From Phyto melanocephala (Eukaryota; Arthropoda; Insecta; Diptera; Rhinophoridae), in NCBI GenBank assembly GCA_941918925.1, contig OW799233.1, positions 10,036,001 through 10,100,000 on the forward strand: DNA of 64,000 bases, read 5' to 3'. The notes beneath the pieces were generated by a model. That model saw nothing but the letters and a program-made list of their open reading frames with translations, was not told where the DNA came from and did not search any database. Below are positions 45,633-57,640 of this stretch, in pieces; the first letter of the stretch is position 1; each line of letters opens with the position of its first letter. The translations under genes and the position numbers were made by a program.

Positions 45633-46429
45633 TATAGAAGATACTCAATGTCATCACTTTCGATTCCTTCAAAATGTGCCATATCGTTCGATAGCTGGCT
45701 GTTTACTTATGACTCAGGCAGTTAGACAATTTGCGCCAGAAAACTAAAATCCTACCTGTTCATCGCCATAATAAACTTTGCACCAAGCAATATTTATTGA
45801 CTTGTCACTAACTAGATCACTCGACTAAATCAATTATTAAATAGTTTTTACCGCCACATGCCATTTGTAAATTTATAAGATGTTTGATGGATGATACTTT
45901 TCTTGTTACCAACAACTTTGATCCTTCCAGTTGGCACTTGAAGTTCTACATTGTCAAATTAATAATATAAGACGTCCACTACCTTGTAGAGAGTTATAAG
46001 TAATTTCAGTGTAGCTTCGTCGAATCCTGAGTGACAAAATCGTATCGACTCAAACATCTCGGGTGTCTGGCCTGAATATAGGAATATAATGTTATTACAA
46101 GAGCAATACATTTCTTACTTGCTGTCACAATCATAGCATGCACGGCCATTTCACTTACCTTGCCATGTATGATTTAGGTTCCCTTTTGTTCGAAAAAGTT
46201 GTAAATTTTTTACTTAAACTGTCGACAATATTTCGACAAAAATTTACAATGTGTTGCGAATGCTGATGTTGGCTTACCAACTGGGCTTAAACCGAGTAAA
46301 TTATTTTGACTTTCTTTTAGTCCTTGTCGTTTATATTTAAAATTGTTTTTTAATGTAGATTATACTTACAAAAGGGTTAATTGTGAAACGATCTGTCATC
46401 ACTTTCACTTTCTGCTCACTTTCCAAATC
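45633..46429. other. Non-coding stretch with a partly open minus-strand frame
   Basis: On the minus strand from 46081 a frame reads LYSGQTPEMFESIRFC and DEATLKLLITLYKVVDV, a stop, and then 36 further codons (VELQVPTGRIKVVG). The composition looks protein-like, but I do not recognise it; it may be a decayed gene or transposon fragment cut by the mariner insertion at 45632. Confidence 0.35.
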
Positions 46430-47425
46430 ATAGTGAATAGATGGTCGCTTGAACAAGGCTATCGAGTTATCCAAATTTGCTTTGAAAATCAATCATTGAT
46501 TAAGGCAACTTAAAGGCAGCTCCGTGATTGTTGTGGCACAAATAATCATTGTTCTTAGCAAGTGATCCTTCGAACTGCGAATAGATGTTATACCACATAC
46601 GCTGCAAATGATACCAATAATACCAAATACGTCGAAGAAATGTGCGTTTTGAAGAGAATAATGCTGTTCTAAACGTGTATATAATAGAACTTCATCGATT
46701 CTTAATTGACGGCAGAAATTGGTAATCTGCCTGTCTAGTACGTTCAGCATCCATATAAGACCTAGTAGGTTCTGGGATTAAAGCCTCAAGGCCATCATAT
46801 ATGATCTCCTTTTGCCAACTAAGCTCTGGAGCGATTGAAAACTGACCAAATGTTTTATAAAAAATATTGTGTTTATCGTTAAGGCTCATTTGTGACCTCA
46901 CGGATTCGTTAGTAAAAAAAATTTTCGCATATGGATTCAGACCAATTCACAACTGATCTTACAGACTTTATAACATTCAGAATATGCACCGTTAGATGTG
47001 GTTTACACGCTGGTGCCTTCATCAAAAAATAAAGCCATAGCTCGAGCTAGGCTCAATGGAGATCGTTACCGCATCTAGATAAAAAAATTTTTGTACGAAA
47101 AAATATATGTAGACGACATTGGTCCGGGCGAGATAAAATTTCAATAGAATGGCTCTAACTGCAACAATAGATCTGATGAAATCAGAAAAATTGTCAACAA
47201 GTTGATTTCGAAAAATAGACATTTCAATTAGATTCCATGGTCATGTGATTTGACACCTCTGAATTATTTTTTTTTGTCCTTGTAAGGTCGCTGACGCAAG
47301 GCTAACAAGGCTAACATTGTATTATGCGTGACATACGGTCAATAATGTTCGAGGAAGTAGACCAAATATGTCCGTCCAGAATGCGCTATTGGCAGAACAG
47401 CTACGTTGGTCATATCCTTAAAATT
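46430..47425 (+). pseudogene. DD41D-type mariner transposase, full length but heavily decayed
   Basis: With frame changes the plus strand reads RWSLEQGYRVIQICFENQS and LIKAT-RQLRDCCGTNN (N-terminal DNA-binding region). Then come RRNVRFEENNAVL, FIVKAHL-PHGFVSKKNFR (first catalytic block region), ARARLNGDRYR, KFQ-NGSNCN (second block, catalytic Asp now Asn) and IPWSCDLTPLNYFF (third block, Asp also Asn). Unlike the two deletion derivatives it keeps the whole N-terminal half. I could not find its terminal repeats. The minus-strand frames at 46493-46901 are shadows of this relic. Confidence 0.72.
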
Positions 47426-47529
47426 AGTTTCAAATTTTAATGTCATGTCTCTTATGTTTATGTCATGTCATGTTTATGTCATGTCTCTTAAACGATAAAT
47501 TATTTTTTTTTTACTTTTTATTACTTTAA

Positions 47530-48021
47530 CTAGAAAAGCCCGGCGCGCGTCGCTACGCCCCTTAATGAATAAAAATGCATTCTGAATTTTAATTGAATAT
47601 CAAGTGCAAAAAGCTAAATATTATAATTTTTTTAAATGGGTGTGGCACTGCCCTAATCACGAAACTAAATAGTCACGACAGCTCAATATGCGTTCAAAGT
47701 TTCAGAAAAATCGGTGAAGTTTAAGTAGCTGAAAATTATAATTTTTTTTATGGGCGTGATACTGCCCACTTTTCTAATCAAGAAATTGTAAAGTCATGAC
47801 AGCTCAACATGTGTGCAAAGTTTCAGAAAAATCGGTCCAGTGCAAGTACCTCAAAAATATTACTTTTTTTGTGGGCGTGGCCCTGCTCACTTTTTGCCAC
47901 CCATAAACACTCCCTGGAATGTGTACAACAACTTTCCAAAGTTTGAGTCCGATCGGTTTTACAGTTTCGGAGTCTATAGCTAACACACACACACACAGAG
48001 TTTCACTTTTATATATATAGA
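47530..48021 (-). mobile_element. Non-autonomous Helitron, copy 2
   Basis: Minus strand begins TCTATATATATAAAAGTG, continues through the GT run and the GTTAGCTATAGACTCCG block, and ends CGCCGGGCTTTTCTAG followed by T. It contains three GGGCGTG-type repeated blocks, one more than copy 3, and is about 120 bp longer. The frame at 47804-48040 is a by-product. Confidence 0.85.
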
Positions 48022-49689
48022 GAGATAGATAGATCGTCATTGAGCTTAAGAAACCTTTTACTTCAAGAGCGCAACGTGCTTAAACAGAAATAGAAATATT
48101 TCTTCTTCACAATGCAAATTATAAATTAATTTATTTTTATCATCAAATAAATATTACGTTATTCATTTGATTACTTGGCCAACAGCTCAACTATTGATTA
48201 ATATACTTCACTTTATATTCCAAATTGAGTTCTTAATAGATTTTCCAAACAATATCTCAACTTCCTGCTAAAAAAAATTTGACATAATTTTCTACATTTC
48301 GATAAGAATTATCCCCACTAACAGTCAGATACTTTATCTAGTATGATATAAAATTCTTAATTGAATTTTGATTTATGCAGCTAAAAAATTTATTCATTTT
48401 CTAAATACATATTAAGCTCTGGCAGCAGCAAAAGACTTTAACTTATTTAAATTAAAACTGCCGAAAGGCTTAAAATTTGCCCACAAACTACAGCGAATAG
48501 AAAACGATAAACTCTAACAGATATAAATTGATTTTATTATTATTTTGCTGGCAAATAAAATAAGTAAAATTGAGTTAGATAAAAATTAGCAGCAACAGGT
48601 TTCGTCATTAGAGAAACAGAGTACAACTAAGGATGTGAAAATGATTAAGCTTCGATAGAGTGGTTTTATGTCAAAAAGAACATTGGCCAAAAGCTTTTAT
48701 ATATATATTAGTGGTAACAACAGCGGTCAGAACAACAACAGGCAGCACATGTAGAGGCAACACACAAGACGGCAACAACCAGTGAATATTTTAGCCAACA
48801 AATGAGCTGAAAATAATAATAAATGATGAAATAATTTTGTTGCCTGATATTTATCACGTAGCAACATGTGTAAGTAAGTAACCCCCAGCAGCAACAATGA
48901 ATACTTATCCACATGAGTATGAGTCAATGTTGCAAATTGCAAAAAAAAAAACAATATCGATAACACTTGATATCGAAGTTTTAAAAAAATATGAACAGGA
49001 AATTTCTACTTGTTTTATTTTTCTCGTAACCAGCAACAAGTCAAGTTAACACATAAGAATCGCTTTTATAATGTGCCACATATAAATCATTTTAATGCAG
49101 CTACCGGGCTTCGGTATCTAGACACATGTGTGCAAACTAATAAAAACAATTTAATGCACGAGATTGAGTTTAATTTTGTATAGAGATGAAAGTTAAAAAA
49201 AAACAGTGTATTTTAATACAGTTCGTATCCGTTAACAAAAACGGCTAAGGAGTGACAACGAATTAAATAGTGAAAAGGCGTGACACAAAAAATTAAGTAT
49301 TTTAACATTGTTACAACAAATGTTGGTATTTCCAAACCTTTTCTACGGAATTCAATACATTTTTTTTCTATTGACTGAGAGTTTCCTTACTTTTTGATAA
49401 TTTTTTGGAAGATCAAGGCTGTCATATGAAATATTATTCATGCTTAAATAAACTTCCATGAAATAAAGTCCTATTTACTACTTTACCATAATGGTTTTTT
49501 TTAAGTCAGTTCAATTTTTCAGTTTCTAAAAACAAATGCTACAACAATTTTGCTTTACAGACACTGTATGATATGGCAACTCAGCACATCTTTTTCATTT
49601 CTCCCTCAGATCGAGAGATGCCAAACTACAAATGAAACATTTAAGGGCGCTAATAATAAACTTCACCACTATATTCATAGTAATAATGA
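48022..49689. other. Non-coding stretch
   Basis: Contains CAACAACAACAG-rich sequence at 48715-48790 of the kind common in fly non-coding DNA and UTRs. No gene supported. The minus-strand frames at 48708-48966 are chance frames across it. Confidence 0.55.
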
Positions 49690-50339
49690 CCTACATCTTA
49701 GCGTAGCCTAGATTTTTCATTCAATGTTATACGCCATTTTGCTTTACGATATCCGATGCCATTTTCGATTTTGAATTTTTACATAACAAACTGTATTCAA
49801 CAACAGCATTCATTAATACCAATATTGATGGTGTTGAAGAAGGTGCATTTTTAAATGATTTGACCCATATAAAAGGTGTTTTTTATAGAGGTATAGACTT
49901 TGAATTTTTTAAAATGCCATGAAATATACAAAGTGATAATTGTTTCAGGCTTATCGGCGTAAACTAGCGACTTTATACACATATCGCGATAGCGGCGTTA
50001 AATCGCACGATATTGGAGGTTTATACACGGATTTAAAGCGAGAAACCATGCTGTTGCCAAACGTTTCCTTCAATAAATCAATTATGTCCCGAGCAGTGTG
50101 ACATGTTGCACACCAAACCACAAACCACAAAAAACAGACAGTTAAGTTTTTTGCTTACATCTCAAAAAGGTCAAAAGCGAGTGTTCAGGATATCAATAGC
50201 ATTTTCTGATTATTATAAAAAAAATATTCTAAAAGTTGATTTCAAACAACATAAGGACATTCAGACAACGCTTAATCGACTTTTCTATTAATAAGATTTC
50301 AGAAAACATAAACTGTAAGACGTCGCATATAAAAATCAT
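49690..50339 (+). repeat. Fragments of the long-body family-A relic
   Basis: Body phrases (ACGCCATTTTGCTTTACG, AATATTGATGGTGTTGAAG, GATTTGACCCATATAAA) run to about 49875. Unrelated sequence containing AACTAGCGACTTTATACAC follows. The tail resumes at 50150 (TTACATCTCAAAAAGG, AAAAGTTGATTTCAAACAAC, ATTTCAGAAAACATAAACTG). Confidence 0.5.
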
Positions 50340-50663
50340 GGGTTATAGAAACGCTTTGTGAAGCGGTTAATCACTATTTAAACAAATTAAAAAGTGTCTT
50401 TTAGTAATAAAGGTTTTTTTGTAAAAAAAAGTTTGGGAAATTCTGTTGGGTTATAGAAACGCTTTGGGAAGCGGTTAATCACTATTTAAACAAATTAAAA
50501 AGTGCTTTCTAGTAATGAAGGTTTTTTTGTAAAAAAAAGTTTGGGAAATTCTGTTGGGTTATAGAAACGCTTTGGGAAGCGGTTAATCACTATTTAAACA
50601 AATTAAAAAGTGCCTTTTAGTAATGAAGGTTTTTTTTGTAAAAAAAGTTTGGGAAATTCTGTT
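50340..50663 (+). repeat. Tandem repeat, three units of 108 bp
   Basis: Units start at 50340, 50448 and 50556 with GGGTTATAGAAACGCTTT and end GGGAAATTCTGTT. They are nearly identical, with changes such as TGTGAAGCGG/TGGGAAGCGG and TAATAAAGG/TAATGAAGG. The spacing is exactly 108. The first unit directly follows the tail of a family-A relic. No open frame spans the array. Confidence 0.95.
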
Positions 50664-51048
50664 GGGGGTTTTTTTTAATATTGCCTCCCTTTCTATTTTA
50701 CCGGAAATGTTAGCTGCAAGAAACTGCAAATTTGTAAAAATTTTGATTTTTATTCATTCACTTTTAGGTGTTTTCTGTTCTGAAACAAAAAATATTTATT
50801 TTTATACTCGTACTCGTAACAAATCAAAAGCAACACACACATACATACATACACCCATGATATAAATTGTTTAAGTGTGTAATTATTTATTATGCATGTT
50901 TCCAAGCGCTTTTTTATAACAATTTTTTTTTTGCAATTGTTATGTCACATTGCACATTGAAATTAAATGCAAAATTGATTCACCTTGATGTGGGGTTTCC
51001 ACTTACACAGTGATTATAAGCAATTTGTGCAACAAACATTGTTAACAA
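50664..51048. other. Non-coding stretch
   Basis: No gene recognised. A CATACATACATACACCC microsatellite lies near 50842. Confidence 0.6.
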
Positions 51049-51068
51049 GGGGGGGGGGGGGGAGGGGG
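51049..51068 (+). repeat. Poly-G tract
   Basis: Fourteen G, one A, five G. This is conspicuous in an AT-rich window and could form a G-quadruplex. It is also a place where sequencing length errors are likely. Confidence 0.9.
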
Positions 51069-53984
51069 ATTAACTCAACTCGAATAACAGAATGACTGAT
51101 GTTGCTAATGTGAATATTTGGAGAAAAATAAAACAGAATAACAACAACAACAACTTATTTAAATACTACTATTTGTTGTAGTTTAATATTATTGTCAGGT
51201 TTGACTGCCAAAAAAAAGATTGATTTTACTTGATATTTGGGTTTTATGTACTTTAAAATACTTTTTATTTTTAAATGTTTGAAATAAGGGTTTTCCTAAG
51301 TCGTTCTTTATTTAAAAATGTATTATGATTTGGAAAAAAATTTAAACATCGTTTTTATATTGTACGACACAAAATTTATTGAAGATGTTGTTTGATAATT
51401 ATAAAATTTTTTTATATTTTTGATAAAGCAAACAATGTGTGAAAAAATATTCCAAAAGAAAAAAAAAGTTTTTCCTCAATTATATGTTTTTCATTATTAA
51501 AGGCACCTGCGCTAAACTTTGGGAATCTCAGATTTCGATAGTAAATTGAAAGCAAAACTTAAAATGTCTTTAAACCATAAATAACGTGTTTTTTTGAATT
51601 TTGCTCATCAGAAACTTAACCAGAAAACCATTTTAAATTGATCAGCTGTCACATAATTGTCATGCAATTGTCAAACGTGCTTTTGTTAAACAATTCTTCT
51701 TGTTTATTTTGTTTTTGTTTGTTTTTTGTGATATTGTTGAAAAAAAATTTATGTATGATTAAAATATTTTGTTAAAATGTTAATTTGGCACATTTATAAT
51801 TAAATAAGTGTTTGCTGAGCTTGCATTGGATATTAAACGATTTATGCTTTTAAATGTCAAATGATTAGGTCTTTCTTTGCCTGTCGATTTTTTTGACTGA
51901 ATAAGACTATTAGGAAATTTTAAATCGCTATTGCGGTATTGTTGTTTTCAACAACAATGCTATGACAATTTCAAGCAATTGATTTTTTTTTGAAATACAG
52001 AACTGGGAGGAATAATTTCCAAAATACCCTGTAATATTAAATGAAGCCTTATCATTGTGAGCATTGATTATTCGTGTTCCAATTAAGCGGAAATTTAATT
52101 TTCCGTTCAAATAAATCTGGGATATTAAAATATTTATTTTACAAGAATGGTTTTCAAATGAATTAGCCACACTAAAATCATTCTCTCAATTCACAACCTG
52201 TCTTAGGAGTTGGAGGTTGTAAGAAATTCACTTCTTTATATAAAGAAAAGCGGCGATAGTAATTACTTTTCCAGCTACGATGAATTTGTACGACATTCTA
52301 TAAACAGTTGTAAAATTTTTGTTAGTTTTGTATAAGAAATTAATGTAGAAATTGTCAACAAAATGTGTAAAACTACTACGACGTACAACACCTACGGCAG
52401 GCTGTAAATTGAGCAATTATGTGTGTGTTAATCGAGATAGGGAAACCCCCTTTGTTGGCGTAGATAAGTTGCGTTCGTAATTGGAATAAGTAATTGTACA
52501 CATGTAAAGAGGACTTGACATACATCAAGCATTATGGTAGGCTTCGTAAAAATGTGTTTTTTTGTGCTTCACCGACGGAGATTGATGGAAAATCAAAAAC
52601 TTTAGATTTTTCGGTTTACCACATACAAATACTACTAAAAGGCTTGACATGAATTTGGATAGTGTCCAGTCCCCTTCAAAGCCCTACATAAACATTTTTT
52701 TTTTGTGTTTAAAGAGATAGAAAACAAAATAAAACGTTGTATATACCTACTTCACTTTTGTTAATTACATAGACCATTTTAGCCGCGGCTAGCGCTCACC
52801 ATTCTGCTTAATGTCTTTTTAATTAAGGCATGTTTATATTGGGCTCATTATTTACTGTAACATGCTGGCCATCGTTGTTTTTGAAGACATATAGACCAAT
52901 GATACCACCAGCTCATCGGGCAAGTTTTTATAGACTTAACGATCTTTCAACAATGATGTATGGACTACCATGGCTCTATTTAACTAAAAGAGAAAAAAAT
53001 TTGCAGGATACACTTATACACGTAGCGGTGCCAGCCCAGCTGATTATTTTTTTGTGTTCCAATGTTTGTGAATAAAAAAGGGATTCAGTCCCGTCAATAT
53101 CCATATATAAAAAAGAGAGACAACAAATACTCTCTTTCTGCCTTTATGATTACACCATGGTTGTGGGCCCATCTCAATATTTTCTTTGGCTTATTCATCA
53201 AATGTACAGCACGAGTGATGAGCATGAGAATATTTATTATGAATTGTGAAACCAGAAAAAAGTCAAGAATATAGAAATCAATATACACAGAGAACAGTGC
53301 AGCCAGTTTAAAGTTCTTTGTCTCAAAACAAAAATGGTCCGGATTTTTTATTTCTTATTTTACCAGCCGACAAATTTCCTATTGGTGCTTTTTAAAAGAC
53401 CTAAATTTTAATAACCACTTTTGTGTTTATTTATTTTTTAAATACCAAGTTTAAATTTTGTTGTTGCATTTGTTTCTTACCACTTTATTTTTTAGAGTTT
53501 GTTGTTCGAATATTGAAAACAACCACAAAAATTGCGTGCTGCTAACAAAATGTCAAACGATTATTTATAGTGTGCAAAATTGTGTTTAAAGAAAATTTAG
53601 AAAAAAAAACAGTTATTAAGACAAAAATTAAAAATTATTAAAAATAAAAACTACAGGTAGTTATTAAGACAATTCATTGAAATATTGAGTTAAATACTTG
53701 ATGTTTACTTACATACAAGATTTGCAGTACTGATGGAAGAGTACTGATCATGATGAAACATTAGCTGGTTCCGAAAATGCATTTCACTCGGCTGGTAGCG
53801 GATACATAATTTTTTTCCAGATATTCGGTCATTATCACATTGAACTTATAGTCTAATATGAGTTTAATATAAATTTAAAAAAATAAAAACAACAACAAAA
53901 AATGAGTTTTTTACTTATTTGGTCTTTGCGAAAAATAATAAAATAACTTTTGTATTGCGATATTTCTTTTTTCGAATTTTTAAT
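51069..53984. other. Non-coding stretch with an unassigned short frame
   Basis: The frame 52830-53075 (MFILGSLFTVTCW..., 81 codons) has a hydrophobic start, a central Arg/Lys-rich part and a second hydrophobic segment. I do not recognise it. Nearby frames (52500-52650 and 53062-53274) are also open, so 52.5-53.3 kb may be a decayed coding region. Evidence is too weak for a gene call. Confidence 0.4.
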
Positions 53985-54885
53985 ATTTTTTTTGAATCCT
54001 TTGTACAATATAAATTTATTCTTAGTATTGGCCGTTGTTAGCTGTGATCCCTTTTACATATTTCTGGAACTGCTTAACTTTTGAGACCAAACACTTATCA
54101 GGCGAAATTTTGCTACGCTATGCTGAACTCAAGCCATCGAAACAAATAGTTGTTGAAGGGGCACGATCTAGACGATATGGGTGGCGAAGCAAAACTTTCC
54201 TTAAATTCCTTTAACTGGCGAAAGTCAAGCGATCGTAACAAATAAGAGTCGAAAGTGTCAAGATCTAAAGAATGTGGCGAGGCAAAACTTTCCAACTTTT
54301 TATTTAAAAAAATTTAACAACTATTGTAACAGGTGGCCCAGCGTTGTCATAGTATGATAATACGGTTTCTTGTCTGGCCATTCATTCTGGGCATTGCTTG
54401 TTTAATACTCACTTCAAACGTAATGCTAACGTTAGCTACAGGTCTCTTGCGGTGGTGTGCAAATATTTCAGCCGCCTATAATAGATCGGACCCTTTTGGT
54501 CCCATTAAATACAGAGCTTTAGCTTAATGGCATTAATATTTTTGCCGGACTTCACAGACGAATTCTTGCGCTTTTGAATAAATCGGCTAAAACGGCTTTT
54601 AAGGACTCTCGGCTTTATTTTATATAGTTTCTCTTGAATAAATCGTGTTGCACGCGAAAAACTTTAAATTACTGCTTAAATGGTTCTCAATGAATTTGCA
54701 AGCTGTTGTTGAGTTTCGCAACATATTTCTTGGAATAATGCCTCCAATTCTGGCCTGGCCTGATTTTGTCGTCTGTATCAAGATCACCACTTCTGAAACG
54801 CATTAACCATCTCTAACACAAATTGACCAAAGGCTTCGTTGAGCAATCGGTATGCTGCAGGGAATATTTTTGCAAATTAAAAAAA
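53985..54885 (-). pseudogene. Irritans-type mariner transposase with internal duplication
   Basis: Minus-strand landmarks in order, with frame changes: LNEAFGQFV, RFRSGDLDTDDKIRPGQ, ELEALFQEICCETQQQLA (N-terminal DNA-binding half, 54880-54650), WDQKGPIYYRRLKY (near 54510), VLSYYDNAGPPV (second catalytic Asp region, near 54350). The block usually reading PPYSPDLAPSDYHLF is present twice in decayed form (SFASPHSLDLDTFDSYLLRS and SFASPPISSRSCPFNNYLFR). The end ITANNGQY matches the family C-terminus. Stops and shifts abound. The family excises and inserts at TA; this copy cannot. Confidence 0.78.
54120..54300. repeat. Two-unit degenerate tandem duplication inside the mariner relic
   Basis: Two units of about 85 bp, each containing TCAAG-GATCG-AACAAATA and ending GGCGARGCAAAACTTTCC, cover the third catalytic block of the mariner. 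The duplication is part of the relic and not a separate element. Confidence 0.7.
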
Positions 54886-54919
54886 TAAATCAAAACTTTC
54901 CGCATGTGAAGCTTTGTTG

Positions 54920-55645
54920 GCACAAAGTTCGGTATTTTCGAAGCACAAAAGGGTTGCTGTTTTCTTATATAATGCTCGATAATGCTCTATAATATTAGAA
55001 CAACGCTGAGAATCAACTGGAAGTTTAACAAGATTTTTGTTGTCCTATTATTTGCAGCGATGATGTTCAAGGCTTAGCGGGTATGTAAGCAAGCAAAATT
55101 GTAATTTTCTAAGAGAGTACAAAGCTTTTAAAACTCCACTACACCCCGAAAAGATTAATGTTTGGTGGAGTTAACATGTCGAAGGTATCATCGACCCATT
55201 TGTCTTTAAGTCCAGAACCGATGACAAAATTACCGTGAATGGAGAAGACTACAGGCAAATGATTTGTACAACTTACCATAGAGCGCGTAAAACCATCACT
55301 TGGCCCAAACGTTTGGTAACCGAATTATATCGAGAAATTTATCTGTAAATTGGCCACAATGTTCGTTTGATATAAAACCTTTGGAGTACGCCAATTCCTT
55401 GGTCTATGATGATAAACAAGCAACCATTGATCTTTTCAAAGACAACATTCGATGCACTTTTACCAAATTAAGACCGGGCATGATCGAAAAACTGAATCGC
55501 CATTATGGCATTCATAAGGAGCAGCCATGGAGGCCATATGCCAGAAATTATTTTTAAATATTAAATGCCAGAAAACTTGTAAGCAAATGAAGCCAACAAT
55601 TTTGGTAATTTCATTGAATTTTTTTTACCTCTAAAAAGCACTTTA
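54920..55645 (+). pseudogene. DD41D-type mariner transposase, C-terminal two thirds
   Basis: Reads with frame changes ICSDDVQGL, SKQNCNFLREYKAF, TPLHPEKINVWWS, HVEGIIDPFVFKSRTDD, KITVNGEDYRQMI, then ISRNLSVNWPQCSFDIKPLE (third catalytic region, Asp replaced by Glu) and MIEKLNRHYGIHKE. The region with the second Asp is largely deleted. CCTCTAAAAAGCACTTTA at the end is the inverse of the terminal repeat of the copy at 43844. It lies back to back with the irritans-type relic. Confidence 0.75.
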
Positions 55646-55649
55646 TAGC

Positions 55650-56849
55650 AGGGATTTGTTTCTCCAAAATGGCCTCTATTGTATACTTTAAGACCACATT
55701 TTCAAAACCGTAAAATATATTTTTTAATCATTTTGGACGTTGTTCATTATCCATGCAATCTAATTCATTAATTTGTAATTTTTTGCTGGGATATGTATGG
55801 GGATATTTATTTAAGCTCCAACTAATTAATTAAACAAAAATTATTACAAGAATTTCTGGTCTTAATCTGCAAAAAAGCACAGACCGAATTTAAATTTAAA
55901 ACCAACTGGTTTAAAACTAATAAAATTATGAATATTTTAACGGCAATTGTGTTTGAATTAATTTTATTTTATTTGTTTTTGAAGGAAAAAACAAATGAAA
56001 CCTACAACAAACTTATGAATTTTGATTTATTAAGTGAATATTTAGAAGAAAAAACATGCAAAGACTGGTTAAATTAAGCCAAGGTGCACCACACACAAAA
56101 ATATTTCTGCTCACATCTAACACCATTGATCAAAAACCGTTTAAACTTGTTAACAATTTTATTTAATTCACAGCCAAACACTTGCAACTTAAATCCACCA
56201 AATACTTCGTGGTGGGTAACAGTGGGATGGAGGTAAAAATCGTTCAGTTAATAGATTTGCATTTGATTGTAAATTAGTAAGATATTGTGTTGTCTCTTTT
56301 CTCTTTTTTTTTAATATGTCAATGTTTTACGATAGATATTGCCTAAACAGTAACATGTTTTATTTATGTAACAGATTTCGTCAGCTGATTTGTAGCATCT
56401 CGATGCAAATCTACCAGCTGACTCATAAGATTTTTATATTTTCCGCGCTGTGCTCTATGTTGGAATAAATGGCTACATTTCCTTAAAGAATGGGTATAGA
56501 GGAAAGAGTGTTTAAATCTGCTTATATATTTCAGAAATTTTTCTTTCCGCCACTAAAAAAACTTAATTACCAAAAAGTGTTTCTTAAATCGCTTACTTAT
56601 TGCTGACCTACTTCCGAGAGCTTTTGTTAAAGGCATTATGTTCATATTATTTATCAAACTTCGTAGCTCTCTTTTGTATAATTAAAAAGCGGTAATTGCA
56701 CTTTCACCAAAAGCAACTTAATCGTGCCTTAATCTTTAGGCTCCGGTGAAAATGATTGCGGGAAAAAAGGGAGGTTAGATAAAAGAGGCTGATCATCTAA
56801 AGATCATCACACTAGGGTCCATGACTGATCCCTTTGTCTAACGTTAACC
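55650..56849. other. Non-coding stretch
   Basis: TTTTTTGCTGGG at 55779-55790 is the inverse of the CCCAGCAAAAA motif. At 56371-56432 an imperfect hairpin pairs CAGCTGATTTGTAGCATC with GATGCAAATCTACCAGCTG. No gene seen. Confidence 0.5.
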
Positions 56850-57470
56850 CAGTGAAGAACTGTTATTAAAATTTATAACGAACCCTCCTTTTCCTAATAT
56901 CAATGAAATTCACCTACTATATCGTTAAGAATACTCTCCAATATTCTCCAGAGGTGTGAAATGAAATAGATTTTGCTCAATCTCTCCCTCCTCCTTATCA
57001 AGACAATACTGGCAGAAGTTATTGAAATGGATATTAAACTTCCTGGCGTGTATTCCAAGACATAGTAGTTAGAGCGTTAACAACATCCCTGAATTAAGTG
57101 CGCAAGAGTCGAAAAAGTGTCCTTCTTCGACGCCTACCTTGTAATCTCAGAAGTAGCAGCCTGCGCAGACCCACTGTGCAGATCTATAAAAGTCCTGCTT
57201 GAAAAGTTTCTTGCAGGTTAGCAGCTGTGAACTTGTAAATGTGTCAATATCTTCAGAGTGAAGAAGAATTATTTTATCTGTAAGTCCTTCCGCAATGCGG
57301 TTTCATGACTCACCCGAATGGCCAAATACCCATCTGAGCTAAACATTGGAATATCTCGCCATCTCATTTACAGATCAGCCTTCCATAAACAAAATGAATG
57401 TTGTAAAAACACCCGCTAGCGACTTGCTAGCAGCCTTATTGTCAATTATTATACAGATTTGGGTATAATA
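56850..57470 (-). pseudogene. Non-LTR retrotransposon ORF2 C-terminal remnant, copy C
   Basis: Minus-strand reading LCLGIHARKFNIHFNNFCQ followed by YCLDKEEGEIEQNLFHF matches the HAR--GI----CR-C---EE-ETIEH-LC region that closes ORF2 in insect non-LTR elements carrying RNase H. The flanking sequence is less clear, and the first half (57330-57100) is only loosely readable. It is related to copies A and B by position in the protein, not by overlapping sequence. Confidence 0.5.
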
Positions 57471-57558
57471 TAGTATACCCTATAGTATCTCAGCCAGTTT
57501 ACTGCCCTTTTGATCACCGATATCCTCAAAAATGAGTAAAAAGAAGTTGCCGCCTATA

Positions 57559-57640
57559 TGACATATTTGACAGATGTGGTACAGAAGTTTGTCAAATAAG
57601 TCTTCAATAAATCGAAAGAATTTTTTCTAAATACGGTAGT
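57559..57640. repeat. Worn copy of the 117-bp foldback element
   Basis: CATATTTGACAGATGTGG, TTTGTCAAATAAGTCTTC and AATACGG keep the order seen at 43150-43240. The outer left arm is gone. Confidence 0.6.

Noticed and set aside
46493..46901. Minus-strand frames that look protein-like
   Set aside because: The plus strand over the same bases reads as a decayed mariner transposase with several matching blocks, which explains them better.
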